From NCBI GenBank assembly GCA_030145305.1, contig JAQYVX010000010.1, positions 82,124-146,123 of the forward strand: a stretch of 64,000 nt of DNA. Direction: 5' to 3'. Below are positions 18,841 to 28,444 of the stretch, one piece after another. How positions within the stretch are numbered: the first letter of the stretch is position 1; every line of letters begins with the position of its first letter. The stretch comes from Halarcobacter sp. Lineage in GTDB: Bacteria; Campylobacterota; Campylobacteria; Campylobacterales; Arcobacteraceae. Position numbers and translations under genes: made by a program. The notes below the pieces were generated by a model. That model saw nothing but the letters and a program-made list of their open reading frames with translations, was not told where the DNA came from and ran no database searches.

Positions 18841-19851
18841 GTGGGACTTAAAAAATATATTGGTTTTTCTTTACTATTAATTATGGTTGTTGGACTATAT
18901 GTATATAGTGTTGAAAGTGGAGATTATAATGTTACAATATTAGATTATTCTTTAGTATTGCCAACAGTTGCATGGATTTTAACGCCAATTGTTTTACTGT
19001 TTATATTTACAGTTTTACATCTAATGTTTTATGGTTCAGTTAATTATTGTAAAAACAGAGGTTTTATCAAAGATGAAACAACTATTATTGAAACATTAAA
19101 AAATATCCTATTAGAAAAAAATGATAAAAGAAAATTTAAAACAGCAGGTTACAAAAATGTTGCTGGAATTTTAAAACAATTTAAAATCGATGTTAACGAT
19201 TCGGCTTTTACTTCAACTAATGAAAGTTTGAATGAAGTAGTATCACAAATAAAAGATATTAAAGCTGGAAAATTTGTAAGTGAAAAATCTTTAAAATTAG
19301 ATTCTTCTTCATCTTTAGCTAGACAAAATTTAATAAATAAAATGAATGAGCAAGTTGATTACTCACTAGATATTCTAAAAAAAGCAAATCAATATCCAGC
19401 TGATATTGTGAGATTTGCATTTTTTAATGTCCTAGAAAATAAGACAATGACTACAGTTAAAAAAGTTTATACAAATGTTGTACTAGATAGAGAAATGGCA
19501 TATAAACTTTTTTTAAAAGATATTGATAATACTGAATTTGGTTTAAGTAAAGAAGAAATATTAAAAATAACAAAAAGTTTAAACTATTCAAAAGAGGAAT
19601 ATCTTCTCTTAGCAAAACTTTATAAAGATGTTTTGACACCTGACAAACTTCTTGAACTTTTTGAACTTATTTGTGAAGACAATGATCTTGCAACAAGTGC
19701 ATATCTTTATGTTCTTTGTGAATTAGAAATGATTGAAAAAGTAAGAGATATCTTATCAGGATATAATGATGATGAAATGTTACCATTTAGAGCTCTTTTA
19801 GACTTAAAAGAAGCAGGTAAACACTATTCTTTAACTGATATATCAATTTAA
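18841..19851 (+). CDS. Conserved membrane protein of unknown function
   Basis: 336 residues starting at GTG with AAGGA upstream. Two membrane segments lie at about residues 6-22 and 42-64, followed by a cytoplasmic domain of about 260 residues rich in helices and charged residues. I see no catalytic motif and do not recognise a named family. It lies between dksA and dusB and ends 3 bp before the dusB ATG, so it is probably co-transcribed with dusB and seems to be a stable part of this housekeeping neighbourhood. Confidence 0.8.
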   Translation: MGLKKYIGFSLLLIMVVGLYVYSVESGDYNVTILDYSLVLPTVAWILTPIVLLFIFTVLHLMFYGSVNYCKNRGFIKDETTIIETLKNILLEKNDKRKFKTAGYKNVAGILKQFKIDVNDSAFTSTNESLNEVVSQIKDIKAGKFVSEKSLKLDSSSSLARQNLINKMNEQVDYSLDILKKANQYPADIVRFAFFNVLENKTMTTVKKVYTNVVLDREMAYKLFLKDIDNTEFGLSKEEILKITKSLNYSKEEYLLLAKLYKDVLTPDKLLELFELICEDNDLATSAYLYVLCELEMIEKVRDILSGYNDDEMLPFRALLDLKEAGKHYSLTDISI

Positions 19852-19854
19852 TAC

Positions 19855-20787
19855 ATGACAAAAAAAATTGATTTTAGCCAGTCCTTAATGGTGCTGGCAC
19901 CACTTGCTGGATATACTGACCTCCCTTTTCGTGCTGTTGTTAAAAAATTTGGTGCAGATATTACAATATCTGAAATGATCTCTTCCAATGCTTTAGTTTA
20001 CAAATCAGAAAGAACTAAAAAAATGATTGAAAAATCACCAAGTGAAGATCCATATATTGTACAAATTGCAGGAAATAATGCTGAAATTGTAAGAGATGCA
20101 GTTTTAATGTTAAATGACATTGATGGAATTGATGGAATTGATTTAAACTGTGGTTGTCCTGCACCAAAAGTTTTTTCACATGGTTCTGGTTCAAATTTAT
20201 TAGGCGATTTAAAAAAGCTTGAAGAAATCTTAAGTACAGTTAAAAAATATAGTAAAAAACAGTATACCAGTGCAAAAGTTAGAATTGGAGTAAATGATAA
20301 AATTCCAGTTGAAATTGCAAAAGCTGTTGAAGCTTGTGGTGTTGATTTTGTGTCAGTTCATGGAAGAACTAGAGCTGGAAAATATAAAGCACCTGTAGAT
20401 TATGATGCAATTAGAGATATGAAAGCTGCTGTAAAAATTCCTGTTATTGCAAATGGCGATATTAAAGATTATGAAAAAGCAAAAGAAGTGTTAAAATATA
20501 CAAATGCTGATGGTGTTATGATTGGTCGTGGTGCTATTGGAAAACCATGGATTTTTTACCAATTAAAACATGGTATTGAAGATATTAATGAAGATAAAAA
20601 AAGAGAAGTTATTTTGGAACATTATGATGAAGTATTAAAATATCATGGAGCTCATGGAGCTGTAATGTTTAGAAAACTATTACATTCGTATTCAAAAGGG
20701 TATAATGGTGCTTCTGAGTTTAGAGATTTGATAAATCGTATTTCAGATGAAAAAGTCATGAGAGATATAATAGAAAATTTTTTCTAA
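19855..20787 (+). CDS. dusB: tRNA-dihydrouridine synthase
   Basis: A 310-residue FMN-dependent enzyme. LAPLAGYTDLPFR forms the flavin pocket, NCGCPAPKVFSHGSG carries the catalytic Cys, VSVHGRTRAGKY binds tRNA/FMN, and GVMIGRGAIGKPW is the Dus family signature. It reduces specific uridines in tRNA D loops. It resembles the DusB subfamily most, but the subfamily is not settled by motif alone. It follows a membrane-protein gene by 3 bp. Confidence 0.92.
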   Translation: MTKKIDFSQSLMVLAPLAGYTDLPFRAVVKKFGADITISEMISSNALVYKSERTKKMIEKSPSEDPYIVQIAGNNAEIVRDAVLMLNDIDGIDGIDLNCGCPAPKVFSHGSGSNLLGDLKKLEEILSTVKKYSKKQYTSAKVRIGVNDKIPVEIAKAVEACGVDFVSVHGRTRAGKYKAPVDYDAIRDMKAAVKIPVIANGDIKDYEKAKEVLKYTNADGVMIGRGAIGKPWIFYQLKHGIEDINEDKKREVILEHYDEVLKYHGAHGAVMFRKLLHSYSKGYNGASEFRDLINRISDEKVMRDIIENFF

Positions 20788-20847
20788 AATTTTTTGGATA
20801 AAATAATCTACTTTATGCAATTATGCATTATAAATTAAGGGAAACAC

Positions 20848-21654
20848 TTGACCGAATATTATTATGAACTAACAATTAAGCCAAATGAAGAATATGATAC
20901 ATTTGTTGATTTAGTTACATCATTAACAAATGAAGCCATTGAAGAATCAGAGAAAACTATTATTGCAAGAAGTGAAGAAGACTTAAGTGATATGGAGTTT
21001 GGAATAAAAGAGTTTGCAAAAGCATTAGATGTTAAATGTGAAACAGTTTTATTAAAAAAAGAGAATATAGATTGGATTAAACAATATCAAGAATCTGTAA
21101 AATCTGTTGAAGTAGGAAACTTTTACATTAGACCATCTTGGGATGAAGCAAAAGAAGATAAAATTAATATTATAATTGACCCTGCCTTGTCTTTTGGTTC
21201 AGGACATCATGAAACAACATCAAGTTGTATTGAAGTTATTAGCGAATATGTAAAAGCTGATAATACAGTTTTAGATGTGGGAACAGGAAGTGGAATTTTA
21301 GCAATTGCAGCTTCTAAACTTGGTGCAAAGGTTGATATTTGTGATACAGATCAAGTTTGTATAAAAGATACAATATCAAACTATGAATTAAATGAAACTT
21401 CATTTCATGAGTCATGGGTAGGATCTGCTAATACAACAAGAAAAAAATATGATGTAGTTATTGCTAACATTGTTGCTGATGTTTTAGTTTTTATTGCAAA
21501 AGATTTAAAGAAATGCTTAAACGATGAGGGTATACTAGTTATATCAGGTATTTTAGATAAACATATAGATAAGGTTCTAAGAAAATTTAAAGACCTAGAA
21601 CAAGTAAAGTTAATTCACAAAAATGAGTGGATAACTATAGTATTTAAAAAATAA
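20848..21654 (+). CDS. prmA: Ribosomal protein L11 methyltransferase
   Basis: A 268-residue class I methyltransferase starting at TTG with a TAAGGGAAA ribosome-binding site. The N-terminal L11-recognition domain is followed by LSFGSGHHETT, the SAM loop LDVGTGSGILAIAASKLGA and the catalytic-type ANIVADVL. It methylates ribosomal protein L11. It is followed 14 bp later by ftsH. Confidence 0.94.
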   Translation: MTEYYYELTIKPNEEYDTFVDLVTSLTNEAIEESEKTIIARSEEDLSDMEFGIKEFAKALDVKCETVLLKKENIDWIKQYQESVKSVEVGNFYIRPSWDEAKEDKINIIIDPALSFGSGHHETTSSCIEVISEYVKADNTVLDVGTGSGILAIAASKLGAKVDICDTDQVCIKDTISNYELNETSFHESWVGSANTTRKKYDVVIANIVADVLVFIAKDLKKCLNDEGILVISGILDKHIDKVLRKFKDLEQVKLIHKNEWITIVFKK

Positions 21655-21668
21655 AAGGAGTTTATTTT

Positions 21669-23783
21669 ATGATGAATGGTAAAAACAACAACAATAATAA
21701 AAATAACAATAATAAAAACAATAACAAAAATAACGGAGATAACAACAATAATAATAATTTTTTTAATAATAATCCATTATTAGTATTCGTAATATTTTCA
21801 ATTGTTACAATTTTTGTATTTAAAGCTATTTTCCCTGAAGGAAATAATCAAGGAATGGCAGGACAAAATCCAAATATTGCTGCATATGGAAAGACTACAA
21901 ATAAGACAGTTCCATATTCTGAATTAAAACAATTAATATCAACAGGAAGTATTGAATATGTTGGTATTGGAAATACTCAAATCAAAGCAATAAGTAAGCC
22001 TTCAAATGGACAAGTTACTGCTTATACAGCAAGAAGAGTTATTCCTGATAATACTTTAGTTCCTTCTTTAGAGGAAAAAGGTATTAATTATGGTGGAATC
22101 AATGAAGAAAATCTAATGGCTGACATTCTTTTTGGATGGGTTTTACCAATTTTTATCTTCTTTGCAATTTGGATGTTCTTAGCAAAAAGAATGTCTAAGT
22201 CTATGGGTGGAGGTTCAGGAGGAATTCTTGGAATTGGAAGTTCTAAGAAAATGATTAATTCTGAAAAACCAAATGTAACTTTTGATGATATGGCTGGAAA
22301 TAAAGAGGCTAAAGAAGAAGTTCAAGAAGTAGTTGATTTCTTAAAAGATCCAGATAGATATGTAAAACTTGGAGCTCAAATTCCAAAAGGTGTACTATTA
22401 GTAGGTCCTCCAGGAACTGGTAAAACATTGCTTGCTAAAGCAGTTGCTGGTGAAGCAAGTGTTGAATTCTTATCTGTTTCAGGTTCTGCTTTTATTGAGA
22501 TGTTTGTGGGTGTTGGAGCATCAAGAGTAAGAGATTTATTTGAGCAAGCAAAAAAAGTTGCACCTGCTATTATTTTTATTGATGAGATAGATGCAATTGG
22601 GAAAAGTAGAGCAAGTGGTGGACCAATGGGTGGTAATGATGAAAGAGAACAAACATTAAACCAGTTACTAGCTGAGATGGATGGTTTTGCAACTGAAGAA
22701 GCACCTGTAATTGTATTAGCTGCTACAAATAGACCAGAAGTTTTAGACCCAGCACTTTTAAGACCAGGAAGATTTGATAGACAAGTACTTGTTGATAAAC
22801 CAGATTTTGAAGGTAGAAAACAGATTCTAAATGTGCATATTAAAAATGTAGTTATGGGTAAAGATGTTGATTTAGTTGAAGTTGCACGTATGACAGCAGG
22901 ACTTGCTGGTGCAGATTTGGCAAATATTGTAAACGAAGCTGCATTACTTGCAGGTCGTGCAAAAAAAGATGAAGTTAATTATGATGATTTTAAAGAAGCA
23001 GTTGAAAGACAAATTGCTGGACTTGAAAAGAAATCAAGAAGAATCTCACCAAAAGAGAGAAAAATTGTAGCTTATCATGAATCAGGTCATGCACTTATTG
23101 CTGAAATAACAAAAGGTGCAAAAAAAGTTAACAAGGTATCAATTATACCTCGTGGACTTGCAGCTTTAGGATATACTTTAAATACGCCAGAAGAGAATAA
23201 ATACTTAATGCAAAAACATGAGCTTATTGCAGAAGTTGATACTTTACTTGGGGGAAGAGCAGCTGAGGAAGTTTTCATTGGTGAAGTTTCAACGGGTGCT
23301 GGTAATGACCTTGAACGTGCTACTGATATTATAAAATCTATGGCTTCTGTTTATGGAATGAGTGATGTTGCTGGGTTAATGGTTTTAGAAAAAAGACAAA
23401 ATCAATTCTTAGGTGGACAAACTACAAAAGACTTTTCTGATGATATGGCTAAGAATTTAGATGATCATATAAAAGGTTTATTAAATGAAAGATATAAAGT
23501 TGTATTAGAATCTTTAAGAGAAAATAAAGATGCAATTGAAGAAATGACAGCTGAATTACTTGAAATTGAAGTTATATCAGGACAAAGAGTTAGAGAAATC
23601 ATTAAAGCTCATGGTGGTGTTGTCTTTGAAGGTGAAAGTTTACATTCAGATGCTGTTACTTCAGAACCTGAAGAAAAAAATACAGAAGAAAAAAATACTG
23701 AGACTGCTGATATTAAAGAAGAAGATGAAAAAGAAGATGAAACTTCTTTAAAATCTGAAGATAAAAAAGAGGATAAAGAATAA
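21669..23783 (+). CDS. ftsH: ATP-dependent zinc metalloprotease FtsH
   Basis: 704 residues. A very Asn-rich N-terminal tail (residues about 3-35) precedes a membrane segment (about 37-55), a small periplasmic domain, and a second membrane segment (about 153-170). The AAA domain has Walker A GPPGTGKT, Walker B IIFIDEIDAIG, and the SRH around RPGRFDRQ. The zinc protease site is HESGH. The C terminus is Glu/Lys-rich. FtsH degrades misfolded membrane proteins and regulatory proteins such as LpxC. It is followed after 1 bp by a psd-like gene. Confidence 0.97.
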   Translation: MMNGKNNNNNKNNNNKNNNKNNGDNNNNNNFFNNNPLLVFVIFSIVTIFVFKAIFPEGNNQGMAGQNPNIAAYGKTTNKTVPYSELKQLISTGSIEYVGIGNTQIKAISKPSNGQVTAYTARRVIPDNTLVPSLEEKGINYGGINEENLMADILFGWVLPIFIFFAIWMFLAKRMSKSMGGGSGGILGIGSSKKMINSEKPNVTFDDMAGNKEAKEEVQEVVDFLKDPDRYVKLGAQIPKGVLLVGPPGTGKTLLAKAVAGEASVEFLSVSGSAFIEMFVGVGASRVRDLFEQAKKVAPAIIFIDEIDAIGKSRASGGPMGGNDEREQTLNQLLAEMDGFATEEAPVIVLAATNRPEVLDPALLRPGRFDRQVLVDKPDFEGRKQILNVHIKNVVMGKDVDLVEVARMTAGLAGADLANIVNEAALLAGRAKKDEVNYDDFKEAVERQIAGLEKKSRRISPKERKIVAYHESGHALIAEITKGAKKVNKVSIIPRGLAALGYTLNTPEENKYLMQKHELIAEVDTLLGGRAAEEVFIGEVSTGAGNDLERATDIIKSMASVYGMSDVAGLMVLEKRQNQFLGGQTTKDFSDDMAKNLDDHIKGLLNERYKVVLESLRENKDAIEEMTAELLEIEVISGQRVREIIKAHGGVVFEGESLHSDAVTSEPEEKNTEEKNTETADIKEEDEKEDETSLKSEDKKEDKE

Positions 23784-23784
23784 A

Positions 23785-24387
23785 ATGTTTGATTCTATTA
23801 TTGCAAAAGAGGGACAAAAATATATTTTAATTGCATTTATTGCAATGATTATTTTTGTATTAGTTAATTGTAAATTTTTGACTTTTATCTCTTTTGTGAT
23901 GATATTCTTTTTAATTTATATATATAGATATAAATATATAGATTTTAAATCATTTAAAAAAAATGAAATCATAGCTCCTATTTCTGGAACTATTTCAGCT
24001 ATAGATGTAAAAGATTTAAAAAAATCAATTTATATCGATGTTAGTTTATGTGATTCTCATATTTTAAGAAATTTAGAAGAGGGTCCTTGTAAAATTAGCA
24101 TAAGAAGAGGACTGAATTTATTTCTATCAACTTTTAAATCAAAAGTTCTAAATGAACAAGCTAAACTAGAATATGTTAACTCTTCAATGCATTTATATTC
24201 TTCTCTTTATAATCCAAGTATTGAACTGCCAAGTAATAAGAGTCTTGAAAAAGGTGAAAAAATTGGAACTTTTATTCAAGGTGAAGTTATAGTTACTTTG
24301 AATAAAGAGTTTGCTACTCTTGTTAAAATTGGCGATAAAGTTATATCAGGACAAAGCATATTAGGAAAAAAAGAAGAGAATAAATAA
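23785..24387 (+). CDS. Phosphatidylserine decarboxylase-related membrane protein
   Basis: 200 residues. Two closely spaced hydrophobic segments lie at about 14-28 and 32-47. The soluble domain resembles the Psd fold (IIAPISGTISAIDV, DVSLCDSHI, GQSILG). The LGST-type self-cleavage site that makes the pyruvoyl group in true Psd is not evident here. In Campylobacter a gene of this type follows ftsH and precedes pssA. Here pssA is absent and leuA follows. Whether it is enzymatically active is uncertain. Confidence 0.68.
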   Translation: MFDSIIAKEGQKYILIAFIAMIIFVLVNCKFLTFISFVMIFFLIYIYRYKYIDFKSFKKNEIIAPISGTISAIDVKDLKKSIYIDVSLCDSHILRNLEEGPCKISIRRGLNLFLSTFKSKVLNEQAKLEYVNSSMHLYSSLYNPSIELPSNKSLEKGEKIGTFIQGEVIVTLNKEFATLVKIGDKVISGQSILGKKEENK

Positions 24388-24402
24388 AATTTCAAAAAGT
24401 TC

Positions 24403-24431
24403 TTGACAAATTCTTTTTTTCACATTATAAT
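24403..24431 (+). promoter_or_regulatory. Perfect-consensus promoter of the leu leader-leuA unit
   Basis: TTGACA (24403-24408), a 17-bp spacer, then TATAAT (24426-24431). This is an exact sigma-70 consensus about 40 bp upstream of the leader peptide ATG. Confidence 0.88.
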
Positions 24432-24471
24432 CTCTATTAATAAAAATACACAAAACCTAGGAGAGTACAAA

Positions 24472-24549
24472 ATGAAAATATTTAATTTTTATAATAAACA
24501 TTTTATTAAAAGTGTAAACACTCTTCTGCTTCTCTCAAAACCACTCTAA
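24472..24549 (+). CDS. leuL: Putative leucine leader peptide upstream of leuA
   Basis: A 25-codon frame with a TAGGAGAG ribosome-binding site, ending ...VNTLLLLSKPL. Codons 18-21 (24523-24534) are CTT CTG CTT CTC and codon 25 is CTC, giving five Leu in the last eight codons. CTG and CTC are uncommon in this AT-rich genome, where TTA dominates. It lies between a consensus promoter and leuA, as in enterobacterial leuL. Ribosome stalling at the Leu run would be the sensor. I do not see a convincing GC-rich terminator between it and leuA: an A/T-only hairpin followed by a T run lies near 24595-24617. An AGTG at 24511 can pair with either of two CACT segments (24519-24522 or 24542-24545). Confidence 0.75.
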   Translation: MKIFNFYNKHFIKSVNTLLLLSKPL

Positions 24550-24661
24550 TATTTAATAATCACATATCGTACGTTAAACAAAAATAATAATCACAAAAAT
24601 AGTTTTTACTTTTTTTATATTAAAAAAAAGATACAATATTTGAATTGATAAGGATAATACA

Positions 24662-26239
24662 ATGGGGAATAATATGATAAAAAACATAGATAAAAATAGA
24701 ATTATAGTATTTGATACAACCTTAAGGGATGGAGAGCAATCTCCTGGTTGTTCAATGAACACAGAAGAAAAAATAAAAGTTGCATTGCAGTTAGAAAAAT
24801 TGGGTGTTGATGTTATTGAAGCTGGTTTTGCAGCTGCAAGTCCTGGAGATTTTGATGCAGTTTCAAGAATTGCAGAGAGAGTTAAAAATTCTTCAATCTG
24901 TTCTTTATCAAGAGCAATAGAAAATGATATTAAACAATCAGGACTTGCTGTTTCTAAAGCACCATTACATAGAATTCATACTTTTATAGCAACATCACCT
25001 ATTCATATGAAATATAAATTAAAAATGAGTGAAGATGAAGTTATAAAAAGAGCAATTCATGCAGTTGAATATGCAAGAACTTTTGTTGATGATGTTGAGT
25101 TTTCATTAGAAGATGCAGGAAGATCTGATATTTCATTTATGAAAGAAGTTATGGATGCTGTTATAAATGCAGGAGCTTCAACTATTAATTTACCTGATAC
25201 AGTAGGATATAGATTACCAAATGAATTAGGCGCGATGGTAAAAGAATTAAGTGATTTTGCAAAAAATAGAGCAATAATTTCAGTACATAACCACAATGAC
25301 TTAGGTTTAGCAACAGCGAATACATTAGAAGCTGTTATAAATGGTGCTAGACAAATAGAAGTTACAATAAATGGATTAGGAGAGCGTGCAGGTAATTCAG
25401 CTTTAGAAGAGGCTGTAATGGCTATTAAGACTAGAAAAGATGCATTTGGAGAATTATATACTAATATAAATAGTCCCGAGTTATATGCAACTTCTAGATT
25501 AGTAGCAACAATTACAGGTGTTGAACCACAACAAAATAAAGCTATTGTTGGTAAAAATGCCTTCTCTCATGAGAGTGGAATCCACCAAGATGGTATTTTA
25601 AAACATCAAGAAACTTATGAAATTATGAAACCTGAAGATGTTGGAGTATATAAAGAATCAACATTAATTTTAGGGAAACATTCAGGACGGGCTGCTTTTA
25701 GAGATAAAATTGAGCATTTAGGATTTGATAAAATTAGTGATGCAGAATTAAATACTGCTTTTGAAAGATTTAAAAATTTAGCTGATAAGAAAAAAGATGT
25801 TACAGATGATGATGTTAGAATGTTAATTACAGATGAAGCATTAAATCAAGACAAAACTTATGAGTTAGTTGGCTTACAAATTTCAGATTGTTCAAATGGA
25901 GTTCCAACTGCTGCGGTTTCTATTAAATTCCAAGATCAAATAATGTCTGATGCTGCTATTGGTGATGGAACAATGGATGCTATATTCAAAACTATAGATA
26001 GATTAACAGGTTATAATGGTGAATTAAAAGATTATAAAGTAACTTCTGTTTCTGAAGGAAAAGATGCCTTAGCAAAAGTAACAGCTAGAGTTGGTTTTGA
26101 TACAACAAGTCCAGCATTTGTAGGACATGGTTTAAGTATTGATACAATGTTAGCAACTGCAAAAGCATATTTAAGTGCTTTAAACTCTTACCTTTCTCAA
26201 AAAGAAAGATTGGATAAGAATAAAGAGCATCAAGTTTAA
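24662..26239 (+). CDS. leuA: 2-isopropylmalate synthase
   Basis: 525 residues. The HMGL-like TIM barrel opens with [17 protein letters not shown], has the metal-binding [12 protein letters not shown] and GLGERAGN, and is followed by the linker with [10 protein letters not shown]. The C-terminal LeuA dimer domain (about 395-515) binds leucine for feedback inhibition. It condenses acetyl-CoA with 2-oxoisovalerate, the first step of leucine synthesis. AGGA lies seven bases before the ATG. The rest of the leu genes are not in the window. Expression is probably tuned by the upstream leader peptide. Confidence 0.96.
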   Translation: MGNNMIKNIDKNRIIVFDTTLRDGEQSPGCSMNTEEKIKVALQLEKLGVDVIEAGFAAASPGDFDAVSRIAERVKNSSICSLSRAIENDIKQSGLAVSKAPLHRIHTFIATSPIHMKYKLKMSEDEVIKRAIHAVEYARTFVDDVEFSLEDAGRSDISFMKEVMDAVINAGASTINLPDTVGYRLPNELGAMVKELSDFAKNRAIISVHNHNDLGLATANTLEAVINGARQIEVTINGLGERAGNSALEEAVMAIKTRKDAFGELYTNINSPELYATSRLVATITGVEPQQNKAIVGKNAFSHESGIHQDGILKHQETYEIMKPEDVGVYKESTLILGKHSGRAAFRDKIEHLGFDKISDAELNTAFERFKNLADKKKDVTDDDVRMLITDEALNQDKTYELVGLQISDCSNGVPTAAVSIKFQDQIMSDAAIGDGTMDAIFKTIDRLTGYNGELKDYKVTSVSEGKDALAKVTARVGFDTTSPAFVGHGLSIDTMLATAKAYLSALNSYLSQKERLDKNKEHQV

Positions 26240-26270
26240 AAAGAAGAGTACGAAAGTACTTTTCTTTTAC
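26239..26270 (+). terminator. leuA terminator
   Basis: A 13-bp stem (26239-26251 with 26256-26268, one G-T pair) closed by a GAAA tetraloop, its 3' arm rich in T. It begins right at the leuA stop. The remaining gap to 26404 is AT-rich and carries the promoter region for the next gene. Confidence 0.75.
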
Positions 26271-26404
26271 TCTAAAATAATCTAATCTTCCTTAAGCTTC
26301 TTTTTTATACTAAAATTCAAAAAAAAGCTATTAAAATATCCTTATTTTAATAATATATCAAAAAAATTTAGATATATTTAAATAAATGCCAAGGAATATG
26401 ACAC

Positions 26405-28444
26405 ATGACACAATTTAATTTCTTTTTGAAATTACTAAAAGAATCCTTTAGAGACTTACTTCCAATAATTATCGTAATCTTATTTTTCCAATTAGCAATT
26501 ATACAAACAATACCAGAAAACTGGGTTAATACAGCTATAGGCTTGGGAATTGTAGGTATTGGTCTTGCAATATTTTTACAAGGTTTAGAGATAGGTATCT
26601 TCCCTGTGGGAGAAGGACTAGCTAGAGATTTTGCAAAACAAGGGAGTATGATTTGGGTTCTATTTTTTGGATTCTTAATTGGCTTTGGTACAACTATTGC
26701 AGAACCTGCCTTAGCAGTTATTGCTGATAAGGCAGCTTCTATTTCTAGTGGCCGTATTGATGCTACAATCTTAAGACTTGTTGTAGCTGCATCTGTAGGG
26801 TTTGCAATATTTTTGGGTGTATTTAGAATTTACAAAGGACACCCAATACATTACTATATAATTGCTGGTTATATAGCAGTTGTAAGTGTTACTTTTTTTG
26901 CTCCTCAAGAAATTATTGGACTTGCTTATGATTTAGGTGGAGTTACGACATCAACGGTTACAGTACCTTTAGTTGCAGCACTTGGTATAGGATTAGCCTC
27001 TACAATTAAAGGAAGAAATCCTGTAATTGATGGCTTTGGTTTAATTGCTTTTGCTTCCTTAACTCCAATGATTTTTGTACAGATTTATGGAATTGCAGTT
27101 TATAATCTTGTTGATGTAAAAGAAGTTACAGAAGTTGTTATTCAAGCATCAGTTTCTTCAACTGCAGATATTTCTTTTTCTTCTATTATTATGGGAATAA
27201 TAGCTGTAGTAAGAGACGTTGCTCCTATTTTGTTTATTATTTTATTTTTTCAGTATGCAGTATTAAAGAAAAAAATTGACAATATTAAAACTGTATTTTT
27301 AGGGTTTGGACTTGTAATAATTGGTCTTTATGCATTTATTCTTGGTTTAGAAATGGGTCTGTTCTCATTAGGTGAGACAATGGCTTACCAATTGACTAAA
27401 TCTGATTCAGTAATGATGATTTATGCCTTTGCCTTTGCAATTGGATTTTCAACTACAATGGCAGAACCTGCTCTTATGGCAATTGCTAAAAAAGCAAAAG
27501 AGATATCAGATGGTAAAATTAATGATTTTGCATTAAGACTTTTTGTGGCTGCTGGTGTTGCTATGGGAATTGCCTTAGGTGCCTTTAGAATTGTAGATGG
27601 TGGACATATTCATTATTACATAATTGTAGGTTATCTTTTAGTAATTATATTAACTTTTGTTGCTCCAAAGTATATTATCCCAATTGCTTATGATTCAGGA
27701 GGAGTTACAACATCAACAGTTACTGTACCCCTTGTTGCTGCTCTTGGTATTGGACTTGCTACAAATATTGAAGGAAGAAGTCCTTTAATTGATGGTTTTG
27801 GGCTTATTGCTTTTGCTTCATTGTTCCCAATGATTACAGTTATGCTTTATGGAATTTTAACTGAAAAACTTGGGGTTAAATCAGATACTGAAATTGAAGC
27901 TGCAAATATTTTAAGAGATGCACTTATAGATGCAGAAAATATGGATTTAGCAACTGTTAATATTGATGGTAGTGATAGAAGACACTCTTTACCAATGGAT
28001 TTCTCAGCTGTTGTTATATTAGTTCCAAAAGAGAAAAAAATTGATGCAATTCAAGCTGCAAATAAGGCTGGCGCTCCAGGAGTTACAGTACTTCGTGCAG
28101 ATGGTATTGGATTAGGTAAAATTGATAACTACTATAGAGCTTCTTTTGAGGCAAATGATGCAATGTTATTATTTTTACTTCCTCAAAGTTTAGTAAATCC
28201 AGTTATAAAATCAATTATTCATTCACTTCATATTACAACCACTGGAAAAGGAATTGCTTTTGCATTCCCATTATCTCATATGAAAGGTATTAGTTTAAGT
28301 AGGCATGATATTTTTGTAAATAGAAAAGATCATACTAATCCTGATATTAATCCTGAGGAATTAATGAAAAAAGAAGAAGAGAAAATAGTCGAAAAAATAA
28401 GAGAAGTAGCAGTGGTTCATGATACAAATATCAACAAAAAATGA
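26405..28444 (+). CDS. DUF1538 duplicated integral membrane protein with PII-like C-terminal domain
   Basis: 679 residues. Two homologous membrane modules (about 8-235 and 270-490) each carry E-P-A-L, GVTTSTVTVPLVAALGIGLA and IDGFGLIAFASL, showing an internal duplication. The last about 140 residues are soluble: VVILVPKEKKIDAIQAANKA, GVTVLRADGIG and TTTGKGIAFAFPL, which look like the ferredoxin-like fold and C-loop region of PII proteins. DUF1538 is a predicted permease of unknown substrate; a fused PII-like sensor would suggest control by a small molecule. Downstream genes overlap or follow closely. Confidence 0.85.
   Translation: MTQFNFFLKLLKESFRDLLPIIIVILFFQLAIIQTIPENWVNTAIGLGIVGIGLAIFLQGLEIGIFPVGEGLARDFAKQGSMIWVLFFGFLIGFGTTIAEPALAVIADKAASISSGRIDATILRLVVAASVGFAIFLGVFRIYKGHPIHYYIIAGYIAVVSVTFFAPQEIIGLAYDLGGVTTSTVTVPLVAALGIGLASTIKGRNPVIDGFGLIAFASLTPMIFVQIYGIAVYNLVDVKEVTEVVIQASVSSTADISFSSIIMGIIAVVRDVAPILFIILFFQYAVLKKKIDNIKTVFLGFGLVIIGLYAFILGLEMGLFSLGETMAYQLTKSDSVMMIYAFAFAIGFSTTMAEPALMAIAKKAKEISDGKINDFALRLFVAAGVAMGIALGAFRIVDGGHIHYYIIVGYLLVIILTFVAPKYIIPIAYDSGGVTTSTVTVPLVAALGIGLATNIEGRSPLIDGFGLIAFASLFPMITVMLYGILTEKLGVKSDTEIEAANILRDALIDAENMDLATVNIDGSDRRHSLPMDFSAVVILVPKEKKIDAIQAANKAGAPGVTVLRADGIGLGKIDNYYRASFEANDAMLLFLLPQSLVNPVIKSIIHSLHITTTGKGIAFAFPLSHMKGISLSRHDIFVNRKDHTNPDINPEELMKKEEEKIVEKIREVAVVHDTNINKK

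Noticed and set aside
19880..19920. Sigma-54-like TGGCAC...TTGC near the start of dusB
   Set aside because: Spacing is 3 instead of 5 bases and it lies inside the coding region.
24550..24661. T-box or other riboswitch before leuA
   Set aside because: No T-box sequence or specifier stem is visible. The short Leu-rich frame explains the region better.
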